Part shown: positions 1 through 10,743 of the stretch, piece by piece
Layout of the letters: each line of letters opens with the position of its first letter
How positions within the stretch are numbered: the stretch's first letter is position 1
DNA from: Symbiodinium natans
Lineage: Eukaryota; Sar; Dinophyceae; Suessiales; Symbiodiniaceae
Length of the DNA: 55,102 nt
Assembly: GCA_905221605.1 (NCBI GenBank)
Contig: CAJNDS010000882.1
Location: 1-55,102, forward strand
Reading direction: 5' to 3'
Position numbers and translations under genes: made by a program
The notes under the pieces: model-generated
What the model was told of the DNA's origin: nothing
Database searches by the model: none
The model's input: the letters and a program-made list of their open reading frames with translations, nothing else

Positions 1-6
1 TTACGA

Positions 7-2682
7 GTGTTGCACAAACACGGGCATCAGCCGTCGTCTTCGACTTCGGGTCGAATGGTAGACCAAGAGTCTCAGACCGATCTGATTGGAGAAGTGCTGC
101 AAGCGGCCCGGAGGCCTCTGAACAAGATCAAAAGGGGTCCATCTTCGAGTTCCCAAGGTGGTGGAAGCGGTCATGAACAGAAGGGTGCGAACAGCTTTGA
201 AGCTGCACCTGCTGCTGGATACGCCATGGGGGAGGAGGAGATCCTACAGATGGAGGCTGAGAGGTTGCGACAGTTGTCCGAAGAAGAGGACGAGATGCGA
301 CAGGTCTCTGAAAGGGATGGTTTTCAGAAAGACGAGCATCTGATCAAAGCGTGCGATGGGACAACGTGGGAATGGCACCTCCATGAAGATGGGAGACAAT
401 ATTATTACTGCCTGGATACGCAGGAAAGCAAGTGGACATTGCCGGTGGTTGGTGAAAAGATGAAGAGTGACGAGGTGGTTGGGTCTCCTTCGGGCAATGA
501 GCTGGAAATGGAGGCGGCACTGGATTCTTCATCCTCTACTCCGAAGACTGAGTCTACGAGGGCATTCCAGGGTAGTGTAAATAGTTTAGGTGAAAAAGAT
601 TTTTCTTCTACTATCAGGGATAGCGGTCCTAGGGCTGGTGGTGACGCCCCGACCTCGGGTTCTCCTGATGAGGAGGAGATTCCTGGAAACCGAACAGACA
701 TCGCTGGAGCTCAACATCTGGATCGGGAAGGAATGGGAGCACTTTCTGAGGGTGTGGCAGCGGTGGAATCGGTAGGTCCAGAAGAAAAGATTCCCAATGT
801 GGAGATCGGAACTGTGTCGGCTGCAGAAGATCGAGTGGTGGATGTGGTACCTGTCGTTCAGGAATGTGGTTCTGGAGATTTGGAAGACGGAGGGAAAAGG
901 TCGTGTGTTGCGACTGAGGAGGTCTCTTCGTTTGGTGCCAAGGTTCCTGCCATTCAAAGGGAAAAAGAAGCTTCTGGAATAGCTGGAGACACAGAAGATC
1001 TGAAAAAGGCCTGGAGCGCCAATGATGCGCGGGTCGATGCGCCAGATATTACCTGGAGTGCGAAGGAAGCACGGGTTGAGGTGCATATGGCGTTACGTTC
1101 CACGGGCGACTGCAACAATGGGGCGCAGGTCTCCGCAGCAGCTGATGATGGAGGTTCACAGGTGGACGCACTGGTGCAACCTGAAGTTAGCAGCGAGGAA
1201 CGAAATGACAAGGGCTACACCGGAGCCAATGAGGCAGCTGTGGTCAATGATGGTGGAAATTCTCCTTTGGAAGCCATGGAACCAAAGGATCCTGCGGTGG
1301 AAGAAAGCATGCCGGCCGTGGATGATCGACTCAATTGCCCTGCAGTGGAGGAAGATTTGCCTGCTGCAGAAGGTGTGACAAAGGACTCCAATGATGGGTC
1401 CACTCCCATGAAGGGAGAAGTGTTGCCGTCTGGAAGTTCGCCGGAAGTCGACACCGAGCGAATTACAGCAGATGAGGCAAAGCCTTTGGCGGAGAAAAAG
1501 AGAGGGCCTGAAGTCCAGGAGCACAAAAAAGATGAGCTTGTGGGACTCGTGGAGCAGGACGAGCAGTGTGACTCAAAGGTGAAAACAAAGGATGCGCCAG
1601 GAGCCGATGATACAGAGGTGGTTTCTGAAGAGCAAGCAAAGAAAGTGCCCCGAGCGGGAGCCTTGGAATCACCTGGGACACATTGCTATCAAGAGGGAGA
1701 TGAGATCATGGGTCTAGTGCGCTGCATCAATGGGTATGGAGCCTTTTTGGACCATGGTGATTTGAATGTATTGATTCCTACAGAAGGGAACAATACGTGC
1801 CATTTCAGATTTGGTGATACTGTCAATGGAACAGTGAAACTAGTGGAAGATGATGGTACCATAATCTTGGACACCTTTCTGGTTTTGGAAGAGGACGAGG
1901 AGGACTCTTCCTCAACGCTGCGGAAGTGGAAACCCAGCGGCTGGAGTACGTGGTGGACGAATCCATGGTATGTTGGTCAGTGGTACCGAGATTCAAACGG
2001 TCAATGGGACTGGAAACAGGAGGAAGAGCATTCCGATGAGGAGCTTGTGATACAGGAGTTATCCTCTGAAGAACGAGAAGAAAGACAACTTTATGGAGAA
2101 AAGATCTACAAAGCTCTTCTGGAGAATGGAAACGAAGAGGAAGCCTATGTTGGCAAAATTACAGGGATGCTGTTGGGTCGCCCGATGGAAGATTTACAGG
2201 AGTGTGTTGCAGATCAGGCATTCCTCAATGCGGAAGCTCGGAGCGCGTATGGCATCTTGCAAAATGATGGTTGGAAGCCTGATGGTACAGAAAGCACAGG
2301 CTTGGGGAAGTTAACCACTTTTTCCCGAAAACAGTACCACAACGCGCTTTTCGAACTGGCATGCAAAAAAAGGAGATTTTCTCGACCAGTTGTGGGTGAA
2401 GCGGTGGCAACGGTGCTGAATCAAGGGGAAGATGAGTTTTGGAACGCGCTTTGGTTGGACACCAAGCTATTTTTGCAGGAGCTTGATGGTGCAGTGCAAT
2501 CCATGAGCAAAAGGGAGAACAAGCCAATGGAAGCCTACATGGACCCTGACCAGTACAAAAAGGCTTACATGACACCAAAGACTGTGTTGTCACCTGGTTA
2601 CAGCAAGCTGTGCAAGTTCTTCAATCGGGGAAGGTGTCGCAATGGTGATGAGTGTTCCTATGAGCATCGTCCTTATAGTTAA
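7..2682 (+). CDS. Segment 1 of broken polyprotein: WW domain, S1-like segment, CCCH finger
   Basis: An 891-residue frame that also stays open upstream to base 1, so the GTG at 7 is not a proven start. A WW domain lies at about residues 118-148, with the first Trp in the 'TTWEWHL' context, a YYY core and the second Trp in 'KWTLP'. Residues about 560-630 (bases 1687-1890) resemble an S1/cold-shock RNA-binding fold ('GLVRCINGYGAFLDHGDL'). A Trp-rich patch follows ('GWSTWWTNPWYVGQWY'). The last 30 residues hold a CX7CX5CX3H finger (bases 2611-2667). The middle is acidic and probably disordered. The TAA at 2680 is followed in the same frame by coding-like sequence that joins the next segment, so it looks like a nonsense mutation. 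Confidence 0.6.
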   Translation: MLHKHGHQPSSSTSGRMVDQESQTDLIGEVLQAARRPLNKIKRGPSSSSQGGGSGHEQKGANSFEAAPAAGYAMGEEEILQMEAERLRQLSEEEDEMRQVSERDGFQKDEHLIKACDGTTWEWHLHEDGRQYYYCLDTQESKWTLPVVGEKMKSDEVVGSPSGNELEMEAALDSSSSTPKTESTRAFQGSVNSLGEKDFSSTIRDSGPRAGGDAPTSGSPDEEEIPGNRTDIAGAQHLDREGMGALSEGVAAVESVGPEEKIPNVEIGTVSAAEDRVVDVVPVVQECGSGDLEDGGKRSCVATEEVSSFGAKVPAIQREKEASGIAGDTEDLKKAWSANDARVDAPDITWSAKEARVEVHMALRSTGDCNNGAQVSAAADDGGSQVDALVQPEVSSEERNDKGYTGANEAAVVNDGGNSPLEAMEPKDPAVEESMPAVDDRLNCPAVEEDLPAAEGVTKDSNDGSTPMKGEVLPSGSSPEVDTERITADEAKPLAEKKRGPEVQEHKKDELVGLVEQDEQCDSKVKTKDAPGADDTEVVSEEQAKKVPRAGALESPGTHCYQEGDEIMGLVRCINGYGAFLDHGDLNVLIPTEGNNTCHFRFGDTVNGTVKLVEDDGTIILDTFLVLEEDEEDSSSTLRKWKPSGWSTWWTNPWYVGQWYRDSNGQWDWKQEEEHSDEELVIQELSSEEREERQLYGEKIYKALLENGNEEEAYVGKITGMLLGRPMEDLQECVADQAFLNAEARSAYGILQNDGWKPDGTESTGLGKLTTFSRKQYHNALFELACKKRRFSRPVVGEAVATVLNQGEDEFWNALWLDTKLFLQELDGAVQSMSKRENKPMEAYMDPDQYKKAYMTPKTVLSPGYSKLCKFFNRGRCRNGDECSYEHRPYS

Positions 2683-3108
2683 GGTTGGCCAGGAGGAGGG
2701 TCAACTGATCCAAAGAATAGCCAAGAAGCTGATGATGAGGATGGGAACATCGGTGACCCTCCCACAGAGGAAGGTACAGTGGATGAGGCACAGCAGGAGC
2801 GGGAGGATTTAGCCTTCCGGGCCAAGTACAATTTTGGCAAAGGTGCATCAAAGGGTGAGCCTACGTCGGGTGAGCCAAAAGGTCGGCTGTGTCTGTATTA
2901 CAATCAAGGTGGTTGTAAATATGGGACTGCATGCAGGTACCTTCACAACGATGACATAGCATTGGAAGTGACTTGGGAGCCCGGCAAATCTTGGGACAAT
3001 GCTTCCAGGAAGTCACTAAGGGACGCAGGGTTCCACAATTGCTGTTTCGATTATTACCTCCGAGGACGTAGCCGGAAAGGGGTTAAATTTCTGCAAGTAC
3101 TCCCATGA
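2683..3108 (+). pseudogene. Segment 2 of broken polyprotein: CCCH finger, then frameshift
   Basis: It is in the same frame as segment 1 after its stop, with an ATG at 2779. It carries a second CX7CX5CX3H finger (bases 2890-2946, 'CLYYNQGGCKYG'). A third finger begins at 'CCFDYYLRGR' but its second cysteine is serine. The rest of that finger, 'NFCKYSH' (to 3108), sits in the +1 frame, so a frameshift falls inside it at about 3075-3093. A lost cysteine plus a frameshift in one finger argues for decay rather than programmed shifting. Confidence 0.6.
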
Positions 3109-3112
3109 CGAG

Positions 3113-5200
3113 ATGTCAGAGGAGCGGCTGTCGCTCCTGAAACACTTGGTACAGGTGGCCAATCAGGTCCGGTTTGAGAGAGGATGGGAGATTACGGATA
3201 GAAGCACGTTTCAGCCGCCTGCAAGTGGGGGAGCTGAATCTTCCTCATCCTCGGCACCGAAAGCACTGCAAATGACCAATGTGTCACAAAAAGATGGTGA
3301 AAAAGGTACTCTGGATGAAGCAGAAGCTGATGAACAAAAGAATTCAGTGGCTGCATCCACTGGTACTCAGCTTCAAAATCCGGAGGAGCCAATTGAAAAT
3401 TGGATGGCTCGCAACGCACACCTGTGGGTGTATACCCCTTATGTAAGTGAGGTGATGATTACGCTTGGTGTGACCAATGTGTCGGACTTGCAAGAGTTCA
3501 TCTTTGTGGAAGATTTGGTTGACAAGGGGATCAACAAAGTGACCGCGTGCAAAATTCTGCAATTGGTGGGTGAGGTCCGATATCGACCGGGAGGACCGGA
3601 AAAGGCAGTTCCTTCTGATGCATCTGTACGGGTACAACAATCTTCTGGGAACAAAGGGACTGGAAGAGCGGCGGTGCGAACCCTCACTCAGGTGCGTGAA
3701 GCTGAAGACTCCGGTGCAAAAACTATGCCGAGAGGCTCCTATCGGGAGCTTTTTGATAAGGTCAGGTACCATGATGGTTGGACGCTTGCGCAGAGGTCTC
3801 CGCTGTGCGTACAGAAGCTGCGGTTGGTGGGAGTTGGAATGCCGCCGGTGAATCCACCAACAAAAAAATATCGGTCAAGATCAAACCCTGTGAGAAGGGG
3901 AAGGCCCTTGCTGGACAAAAAACAGGTGCGACAGGTGCCACGCTCTCGGTCACAACGACGAGTGCAACCGGCGGAAGTGGTGGAAAAGCCGAAGCCACTG
4001 GAACTGAAGCCTCGTGGTGGGTTGTCGTATCGGTTCAGCAGAGCGTGGGCAGATGTGGTGGATGATGATGATGAACAGGCGGAGGCTTTGGTCTCGTATG
4101 CCGCTTCCTCAAGCGATTCAAGCGAAGAGGAGACCAATGCCGTACAACGCCTGAAGGAAATCTTTTTGCAAGAAATGGATTCACAGAGAACTGCGAATCG
4201 TGGCAATGTTCCGCAAAGTGGTTCTTCAGGCTCCAATGACGGGCCGAAAAAATCGGTTCACCTTGGCGAAGGGCGCGACAAAGCGTCGCGGGGGGAGGCC
4301 CGCCAAGAAGTGACTTCACAAGTTTTTTCGCTACCACAACCTTCTCGTCGAGCTGAACGGTCTCAAAAAAGAGCAAGGGATGGTTCAGTTATGGTTGGTT
4401 CGCTGGCGGTGGGCGCCACGGATGAGGTTTTACCTGGGCAAGGTGTTGCTGGACAGGTGAATGTCTCTGAAAGCGCTCAAGTTCTTCCTGGGCAAGAAGT
4501 GGCTAGACAGGAGACGGCGCCGGAAGGAGCAGTACAGATTTCTGGCGAGGAGACTGACCAAAAAGAAGGAGAAGGTGGGAGCAATGACCTCCGTGGTGAT
4601 GATGCGAAGATGTTGGATGGTGGTCCGGTGAGGAGTGACCTTCAGCAATTGCTGGTTAAAGGCCTTCTGACTCGGATTTATTGGAAGGTTGCAGTTGGCA
4701 AGTTGCCGGTGGGGCAAAGAGACTGCCAAAAAGGGTCCAATAAGATGGATCGAAATTTGGTTATTAGCATGTCATCCGAGGTTGCAAGCGAACAGGATGA
4801 GAACCTGGCACTGGAGGACGATGCTGATCAGTCAATGGGTGACGGTGCGATGGTTGTTCTGGTGTATGATCCAAGGACGCTGATTCAGTCGCCAACAACT
4901 GATTGGGTTATGCGTCGCGGTCTTACCGATCGTTCCGTCTGGCCAGCAATGGCGTACATGGCGCAGAGGATATGTGCTGAAATGGTTCAAGTGGATGAAA
5001 TGAATGCCCAGCTAGGGACTGGAGCACTCCTTTTTCAAAGGAGAGATCAAGGACATTATACTGACCTGCATCATTCGTTCCATGAAAACCCGTGCTTGCC
5101 GGCGGTGGGGAATTATCCTCTTTCAGTGATGGGTGCTTTGTTGTCTCCTGGTCTGGAAGGGGAATCATGGAAGTTCATATTGAACTTATGGCGAGGGTAG
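3113..5200 (+). pseudogene. Segment 3 of broken polyprotein, low-complexity with basic linker
   Basis: A 695-residue frame that continues the degenerate third finger after the frameshift. Residues about 90-150 ('NAHLWVYTPYVSEVMITLGV') form a predicted helical region. A basic stretch rich in Arg/Lys/Pro ('KKYRSRSNPVRRGRPLLDKK') follows, then acidic low-complexity sequence. The end runs into another frameshift at about 5150-5180, beyond which the next frame continues. No enzyme motif is recognised. Confidence 0.5.
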
Positions 5201-6918
5201 CCAAAATGGTTCACCCATTCCTGAGTCTGGGAGCCCAAGGGTCGGTGATGATTTCGGAATTTCTCTGGCAGCGCGGGAGGGCTCGGTTGATGGAGTTCCT
5301 TCAAGCGGCGACTTGTGCGGACCAATTGGAGGCTCTCTGGAGAAGGATGGACGACGATGCTGATGAAGAGGTGGATCCTTCGACAGCGGTGCTGGAAGTT
5401 TTTGGACCAGAGGGCGCGGTGCTTGATCAAGGGAACAATGAATCCCTTATTCCCATTGAAGATGCTGGAGGTGAGATAAGTGGTGACACTGGAGGGGATG
5501 GCAAAGCGCCAGAAGTTTCTCCGGAAGAGGAGACATCCAGTGGGTCATCAATACTGGCGGACACAAGGATTTTCTTGTGGTCAGTGTACTCCCGCGTGGC
5601 TTCGAATTTCTCTATGCAGGACCGCACTACTGGTAAGATCTTTGACAGCACCAAAGGATATCCTTGTGAAGGACCAAACAATGATGACAATCCTTCCTCT
5701 AAGGGGAACTTTCCCTGGATTTCAGAAGACTACCTCGACGAAGTGGTGTCAAAAAAGATGGAAAGGTCTTCAGATATGGATGGGATTGTTCCGGGAAGTG
5801 AGGGACCATTGGAAAAGGTAGAGGTGGAGAATGTTACTGCCTCTAAAATTCTTATGGCTCTTTGGAAGAAGGGACATAGAGTTGGTTATAGGAGGTTGTG
5901 TCGTTTGAACGCATCTGGATGCAAGGTTGGAGCAATGAAATGTCCAATCAAAAGGGTGCAGAAGATTGGCACTAGAAAGGCCTTCATGAAGATGTTCAAT
6001 GTTTTTGGATCGTCTCAGCATGGCTCAGGAGTTGGCGGAAAACCGATCATGAAGGTGGTAGGACCAAGGCCAGGTTTTCCAACTGTACTCCAAGCACCAA
6101 ATACTGATAGCACGTCGGGTGAAGGGAGCAGTCCCCAGGTACATGGCAATGTTCATGTAGAGCACAGTCGCCCTATGGACCGGTATGAGGCAGAGCGCTT
6201 GGAGAAGAGGAAGAAGGGTTTCTGCTATTGGTTTGGCAAAGGGAAAGAGCGCTGCAAATTTGGTGACGACTGCAAATTCATCCATTCCGAAGATGATGTG
6301 GTGCTACATTCATATTGGTGCAAATACTATGTGGCAGGGAGAGAATGTTTCGCTGGAAAGGATTGTGGGTTCTCGCATGATGCAACTGGTGTGAGGTGCG
6401 TCCAGTTTGCTCGGTCTGGGAAGTGTCGATTTGGTGACAGGTGTGTCTTCGAGCATGGTGTTCCGTTGGAAAAACAGAGGCCAAGGTCTCCAAGGACGCC
6501 CCCAAGGGATGGTCCAAGGAAAAAGTCTGGTGCAAATGGTGGAGAAAAGGAGATCTCTCCTGAACAGTTCGATGATGATGAGGAGGATTTTATGGTTTAT
6601 GACGAAGAGACCAAGATGACGGAACTGTTGATGGAGGCGATTTCATTTCTCTCCGGTGGCAAGCCAGATTTGGCTCGAGCAGAGGCGGACCCATTGTTCA
6701 AACTCCTGAAGTTCACTGGAGATGCTGACCAAATGGATCAAGTATGGGTTTCGTGGACCACTGAAATGTTGTCCGTGCTGGAACTTCTCGAAGTAGTGAA
6801 GTCGTATGAGGTTTCGCTCGCGGAGGTGGAAGAATGGGTCAATGACCTGAGGATATGGTATGAGCGAGCCAATTTGGGAGAGGAAAAGGATCCCAAAAGA
6901 GGTAAAAGAGATCCCTAG
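5092..6918 (+). pseudogene. Segment 4 of broken polyprotein: triple CCCH finger array
   Basis: The meaningful sequence probably starts near 5165, where the previous frame shifts in; the first 25 residues are a frame shadow. At bases 6218-6457 three CCCH fingers lie in tandem: CX9CX5CX3H, CX8CX5CX3H and CX8CX5CX3H (key parts 'CYWFGKGKERC', 'CKYYVAGREC', 'CVQFARSGKC'). Tandem CCCH fingers generally bind single-stranded RNA. A Ser/Arg/Pro linker and an acidic helical domain rich in Trp and Glu follow. It ends at a TAG (6916-6918), after which the next frame continues. Confidence 0.6.
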
Positions 6919-7460
6919 AAAGGGAGTCCAGCAAGGATATTCCTGCCGAAACAGGAGTGGTTGAGACTTCGGAGACGGAGGTTGCCGTTGAAGAAGAGAA
7001 GAAAAAGGTAAAAAAGAAGAGGAAAGCTGCAGCTATTGAAGATCCTTACACTCTCATGGTTCCAAAGCCGAAGAAGATGCCGACGATCATTGAGAAGGGT
7101 GGATCAACATCCAATGTGGTGGCTTCTGCAGTGGAAAAATCCTCGAAGACGCGCACAAAGTCAAATGTCGGTGGAAAGACAAAGAAGAGGGAGAAAAGTC
7201 AGAGTCCCAAAAAAGAAGAGGTGGTAATGGTTCAAGATCCTGAAGAAAAGGATCGTCCATCTGATGCGGATGCACCAGGGTCTGCCACTGCGAATGAAGA
7301 GCTGGGTCAATCTTGCCAGGCGATTGAGGACGCAAAGAGGGAAGGATTGGTATCCTCAATTCAAAGGGGCGTACAGGATCCTGTTCTTACAGTTTCGGAC
7401 CTGGAGTATATTCTGCTGCAACTTCACCTCAAGATTGCCAACAATCGGAAAAAGAAGTGA
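6919..7460 (+). pseudogene. Segment 5 of broken polyprotein: basic C-terminal tail
   Basis: The frame resumes just upstream of the ATG at 6957 and continues segment 4 after a frameshift. It opens with an acidic run followed by 'EEKKKVKKKRKAA', a nuclear-localisation-like cluster. Ser/Lys-rich sequence follows, and a short helix precedes the terminal 'NNRKKK' and the stop TGA. This is the most likely natural C-terminus of the whole frame. Confidence 0.5.
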
Positions 7461-7854
7461 TTGGATGGTATGGATGAAGGGATAGTTTTTCTCTTTCTGG
7501 AGACGGGTGCGCTGGAACAGCCAATGTGCTGACAATGTGGTGGTTACTATTAAGGGTATGGAAATCCCTGATAGTAGAAGTAAGTAGCTTTTCGCGTAGC
7601 GAAGACCACGGTTTGTGGTGAAGAAGGCCAAGGAGTCTTCAGTGATGAGAGGATCATGGTGAAAAAAGATTCTCTATGGGTAGTAGGTTAGCCAATGTGC
7701 TATAATTCCGTCCTGGAAGACGTTAAACCACAACTTGCATTTCAAGCAGCTGGCTGCTGCCTTAATGGCAGTTTTTGGCCAAAAGACCTGCATCTCCAAT
7801 GTGTCCTAGGAAATCCTAGGACAGGGGGAGTGCGGAGCTGCAATTGGTATTGTA

Positions 7855-7880
7855 GAAAGGAGGTAGTGTTGGAAGTTGAA
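7855..7880 (+). promoter_or_regulatory. Polypurine tract plus TGTTGGAA LTR-like 5' end
   Basis: GAAAGGAGGTAG immediately followed by TGTTGGAAGTTGAAAGGG. In Ty1/copia elements a purine tract primes plus-strand synthesis directly upstream of a 3' LTR starting TGTTG. The match is short. No second LTR copy is in the window to confirm it. Confidence 0.35.
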
Positions 7881-7893
7881 AGGGTTAATGAAC

Positions 7894-7916
7894 CCGTAAA
7901 CTATGTTTGGCTCAAG
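7894..7916 (+). other. Spliced-leader-like relic
   Basis: The 23 bases start CCGTA and end TTTGGCTCAAG, the two ends of the conserved dinoflagellate trans-spliced leader. The middle differs and is two bases longer. Relict leaders mark retroposed mRNAs in dinoflagellates. Here it would lie inside or beside the LTR-like sequence. It could be chance. Confidence 0.25.
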
Positions 7917-8105
7917 GATGGCCAGCCCGTCCAAAGAAAAAAGTCCGTGTTTGGGAGTGAGGGTTGGGTTAGTGCCCCTCTACTTGTGTAAGGGTGCCCC
8001 TTCCTTGTTGCTCTTATCCGTGTTCTTGGTTGTTTCTTGGTTCGATCTGGGAAATATAAGTTCAGGGCGATTAGGGGAGTTGATTTCCTTCCTTGGTTGT
8101 CCCCC

Positions 8106-9454
8106 CGTACCCTAAACCCTAAACCCAAACCCCCGATCTGAGGGTACTTTCATGGGCCGACAAAGCCAAAGATGGGTTTAGGGTTTAGGGTTTAGGGTTT
8201 AGGGTTCAGGGTTCAGGGTTTAGGGAGGTGATGGTTTGGAGGGTTTGGGGCAAAGCACGGCTGCTTCGAAGGTGGCAGTGTGGAAAGTGGTGGCAGGGAT
8301 GGCATGGAGGGGACAGAGGGCGGCGTGGAGGAGAAAGAGGGCGGTGGCGTGGAGGATGGAAGGGAGCTGCTGTGCCTGCCCCGCCGGAGGAAAGCTGCAC
8401 AAAGGGCGGCCACGACGAGAACTGGCGTCCCTAACCTCAAAGGGTTCTGATGTATATAAGGGTACTAAGGGACCATGCAATTACCCCAAAGACCCTGAGC
8501 CCCGAAACCCTAAACCCTTGGACCCTAAACCCTTGGACCCTAAACGCCAAACCCCAAATCCTAAACCCTCTAAACCTCAAACCCTAAACCCCGGGCCACA
8601 GAGCCAAGCCAAGAAAACAAGCAACATCGGGTGAAAACCCTAGCTTGGTAAGGGCCCGGGGTTCCATTCAAACCCTACACCCTAAACCCTAAACCCTAAA
8701 CCCTAAACCGTAAACCCTAAACCCTAAACCCTAAACTTAAGGGTTTCAAGGTTTTGGGTTTTCGGGCTTAGGGTCGTAGATCCTCAGGGAGTGCTTCCGT
8801 GAAATGCCTCCGCACTTGGAGGCAAGACTAAACCCTGAACTTCTAAACCCTAAACCCTAAACCTGTCGAGTTTCATGAACCAGCCTCCACGAATGTCGAG
8901 TGGACAGCGGACACCTGGAATTGCTTTAGCAGGGGTCGTGCTGCTGGTGCACAGAGCAGGCTTTTTCCCCGAGCTTGCGCTTGAGGGTTTCGGGTTTAGG
9001 GTTTAGGGTTTAGGGTTTAGGGCTTAGGGCTTAGGGCTTAGGGCTTAGTTAGGGTTTTGCTTCTTCTTGATCCTTCTCACCTCTTCTTTGCTGGCCAAGC
9101 TTTCTCACTCCACAGCCACCGGAAACCCGCAAAGGACACCTCGAAATCTTCAGAGGTGGCACAAATCACAAAAAAAATGAGCCCTAAATGCACCCTAAAC
9201 CCTAAATCCAGCCTAAACCCCAAACCCTAAACCCTTAAGCCCTGAGGTTTCAGGAAGGGTTCTGGGTTCACTCCCGAGTCCTCTCCAAGTAGCAGCTTAA
9301 GATACCCTAGATTAGCCCCACTTCTGGTTCACAAGAGGTTCTAGGGTTTGGGGTTTAGAGTACTTGGGGTACTTGGGTCCAGCCCTAGATCCTGAACCCT
9401 AAACCTGAACCCTAAACTAAACCCAAGACCTGAACCCCGAACCCAAAGCAGCAG
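8106..9454 (+). other. Telomere-repeat-rich DNA upstream of BOP1, no supported gene
   Basis: CCCTAAA-like and TTTAGGG-like blocks alternate with unique stretches. 8228-8460 has open frames in several phases, which is compositional. 9110-9172 could be a basic exon (residues 'KPAKDTSKSSEVAQITKKM') but has no confirmable borders. Confidence 0.4.
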
Positions 9455-9496
9455 GTCGATGCTGCAGATTTGGAGGACTCGCTGGGGCAAATTCAG
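9455..9496 (+). CDS. Candidate 42-base exon upstream of BOP1
   Basis: Acceptor GCAG|G and donor CAG|GTGTTT bound exactly 14 codons (VDAADLEDSLGQIQ) between two repeat-rich stretches. It is acidic, as expected for the BOP1 N-terminus, but too short to assign. Confidence 0.3.
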
Positions 9497-9573
9497 GTGT
9501 TTGGTTTTCCCGCACCTCCCTAAACCCTAAACCTCGCCTAAACCCCTAAGCCCGAAACCCTAGAGGGCTATGG

Positions 9574-9705
9574 CAAGGGTTTAGGGTTTAGGGTTTAGGG
9601 TTTAGGGTTTAGGGTTTAGGGTTTAGGGTTTAGGGTTTAGGGTTTAGGGTTTAGGGTTTAGGGTTTAGGGTTTAGGGTTTAGGGTTTAGGGTTTAGGGTT
9701 TAGGG
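9574..9705 (+). repeat. Pure TTTAGGG array (about 18 units)
   Basis: Uninterrupted perfect heptamers, one of the longest G-strand arrays. It separates unique stretches that have no assigned gene. Confidence 0.95.
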
Positions 9706-9960
9706 GGAGAAAGAAGGACTCAGCTTGTCGAGGGGCCTATGGGATGAAGGACCCGGCCATCGGTAATCACTGCACATGAGCGAAGCAGTAAAGTTAGTAA
9801 GCAATACGAATGTCGGTGTAGGTGTAGATGTAGAAAATCTCGGGGGACCAACAGGCCACATAAACATAAAGATCCCATCACCTGGGTTCTCCAGGAAGGA
9901 GCTATCTGATTGCCTAAATTGCATCATTGGGGTTTAGGGTTTAGGGTTTAGGGTTTAGGA

Positions 9961-10131
9961 GGCGAGAAACATCTTAGGATCTGTATGCGGTAACCCAAAA
10001 CTCAAGCGGACAAGATGTAGTAGGATCTTTACGTCGGTGCCAAAAGCCAAGGGAACGCTGAAGGAAAACGCAAACCCGCGTAAGAATCCCAAAACAAATC
10101 TGGGGATTCCACAGCTGCCCTTGGAGCCGAC
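9961..10131 (+). CDS. Tentative basic exon(s)
   Basis: An open + frame gives a Lys/Asn/Pro-rich peptide ('KGTLKENANPRKNPKTNLGI'). No clear splice borders. It could be part of the BOP1 N-terminus or noncoding. Confidence 0.2.
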
Positions 10132-10385
10132 TGTTTCGTGACTCTCAGGGTTTAGGGTTCGGGGTTTAGGGTTTAGGGTGTAGGGTTTAGGGTTTAGGAG
10201 CATGTATAATGTATATTTGGCGTGCCCTCCGACCAACGAAAGTGTTCCCTCCCGCCATCTCTTCCCCCCCTCCGCTTGCGTCATTGGGGAGATCCAAATG
10301 TACGTGTAAATGTACAATATCATGGTATGTACTGATACGAATGTAAATGTAGCATAAGTATAAATACAAGAAAACAAATGTACAT

Positions 10386-10483
10386 ATATGTATATATATA
10401 TATATATACACATAAAGTATACATACGAATATATTTATATATATATATACATAAAGTATACATACATATATAAATATACACAC
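10386..10483. repeat. TA / ATACATA microsatellite
   Basis: Alternating TATATA and ATACATAAAGTATACATA repeats. The open frames across it are artefacts of the repeat. Confidence 0.9.
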
Positions 10484-10743
10484 ATGTGTAAACCATGGCC
10501 GTTTGGGTTTAGGGTTTTAAGGTCTAGGGCTGCAGGGCTCAGAGATTTGCACCGTTTTCAGGGCTATCGTGACCTAAACCCAACACCCCCCTTCCTCCCC
10601 GCCGCCCTCCATCTCCCCCCCCCCCCCCCCAAAAAAAAAAACTAAAACAGAAATAATAGTATTAATATGAGAATAATAAGATAAGCAAAATTAAGGAAAC
10701 AACGGATAACAATAGGAGAGCCCAAGAGACGATTCCCACCCAG

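Larger units (their letters stand above)
1..7460 (+). pseudogene. Broken long CCCH zinc-finger / WW polyprotein-like gene (5' end outside window)
   Basis: Four successive + strand frames read as one ancestral product of roughly 2,450 codons. The frame is open at the left edge, so the gene starts outside. An in-frame TAA at 2680-2682 is followed by coding-like sequence in the same frame. Frameshifts occur near 3075-3093, 5150-5180 and 6900-6918, and sense-like sequence continues across each. The product is acidic and low-complexity between domains: a WW domain, an S1-like RNA-binding segment, and CCCH fingers in at least three places. It ends in a lysine-rich basic tail. The domains suggest RNA binding. 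No reverse transcriptase, integrase or protease motif is visible, so the link to a retroelement rests only on the downstream purine tract and LTR-like end. It is exon-continuous and free of telomere repeats, unlike everything to its right, which suggests arrival as a retroposed or mobile copy. Precise function unknown. Confidence 0.6.
7461..8105 (+). other. 3' flank of the broken gene, with LTR-like start and hairpins
   Basis: Unique sequence without a convincing gene. It contains a short hairpin with TTCGC/GCGAA arms near 7590 and a perfect 9-bp stem TGTCCTAGG/CCTAGGACA with loop AAAT (7802-7823). An A/G-rich tract at 7855-7867 directly precedes TGTTGGAAGTTG. A Ty1/copia-type 3' LTR conventionally starts TGTTGG right after a polypurine tract. 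The right LTR end is not evident; telomere-like repeats take over at about 8106. Confidence 0.4.

Noticed and set aside
5092-5165. Start of the fourth segment at the ATG 5092
   Set aside because: It overlaps the end of the previous frame; homologous continuity places the real join at the frameshift near 5165.
8228-8634. Trp/Arg-rich frame near 8.3 kb
   Set aside because: Open on both strands and in three phases; merges into CCCTAAA repeats; no homology seen.
10386-10483. Tyr/Ile-rich frames near 10.4 kb
   Set aside because: Translation of a TA microsatellite.
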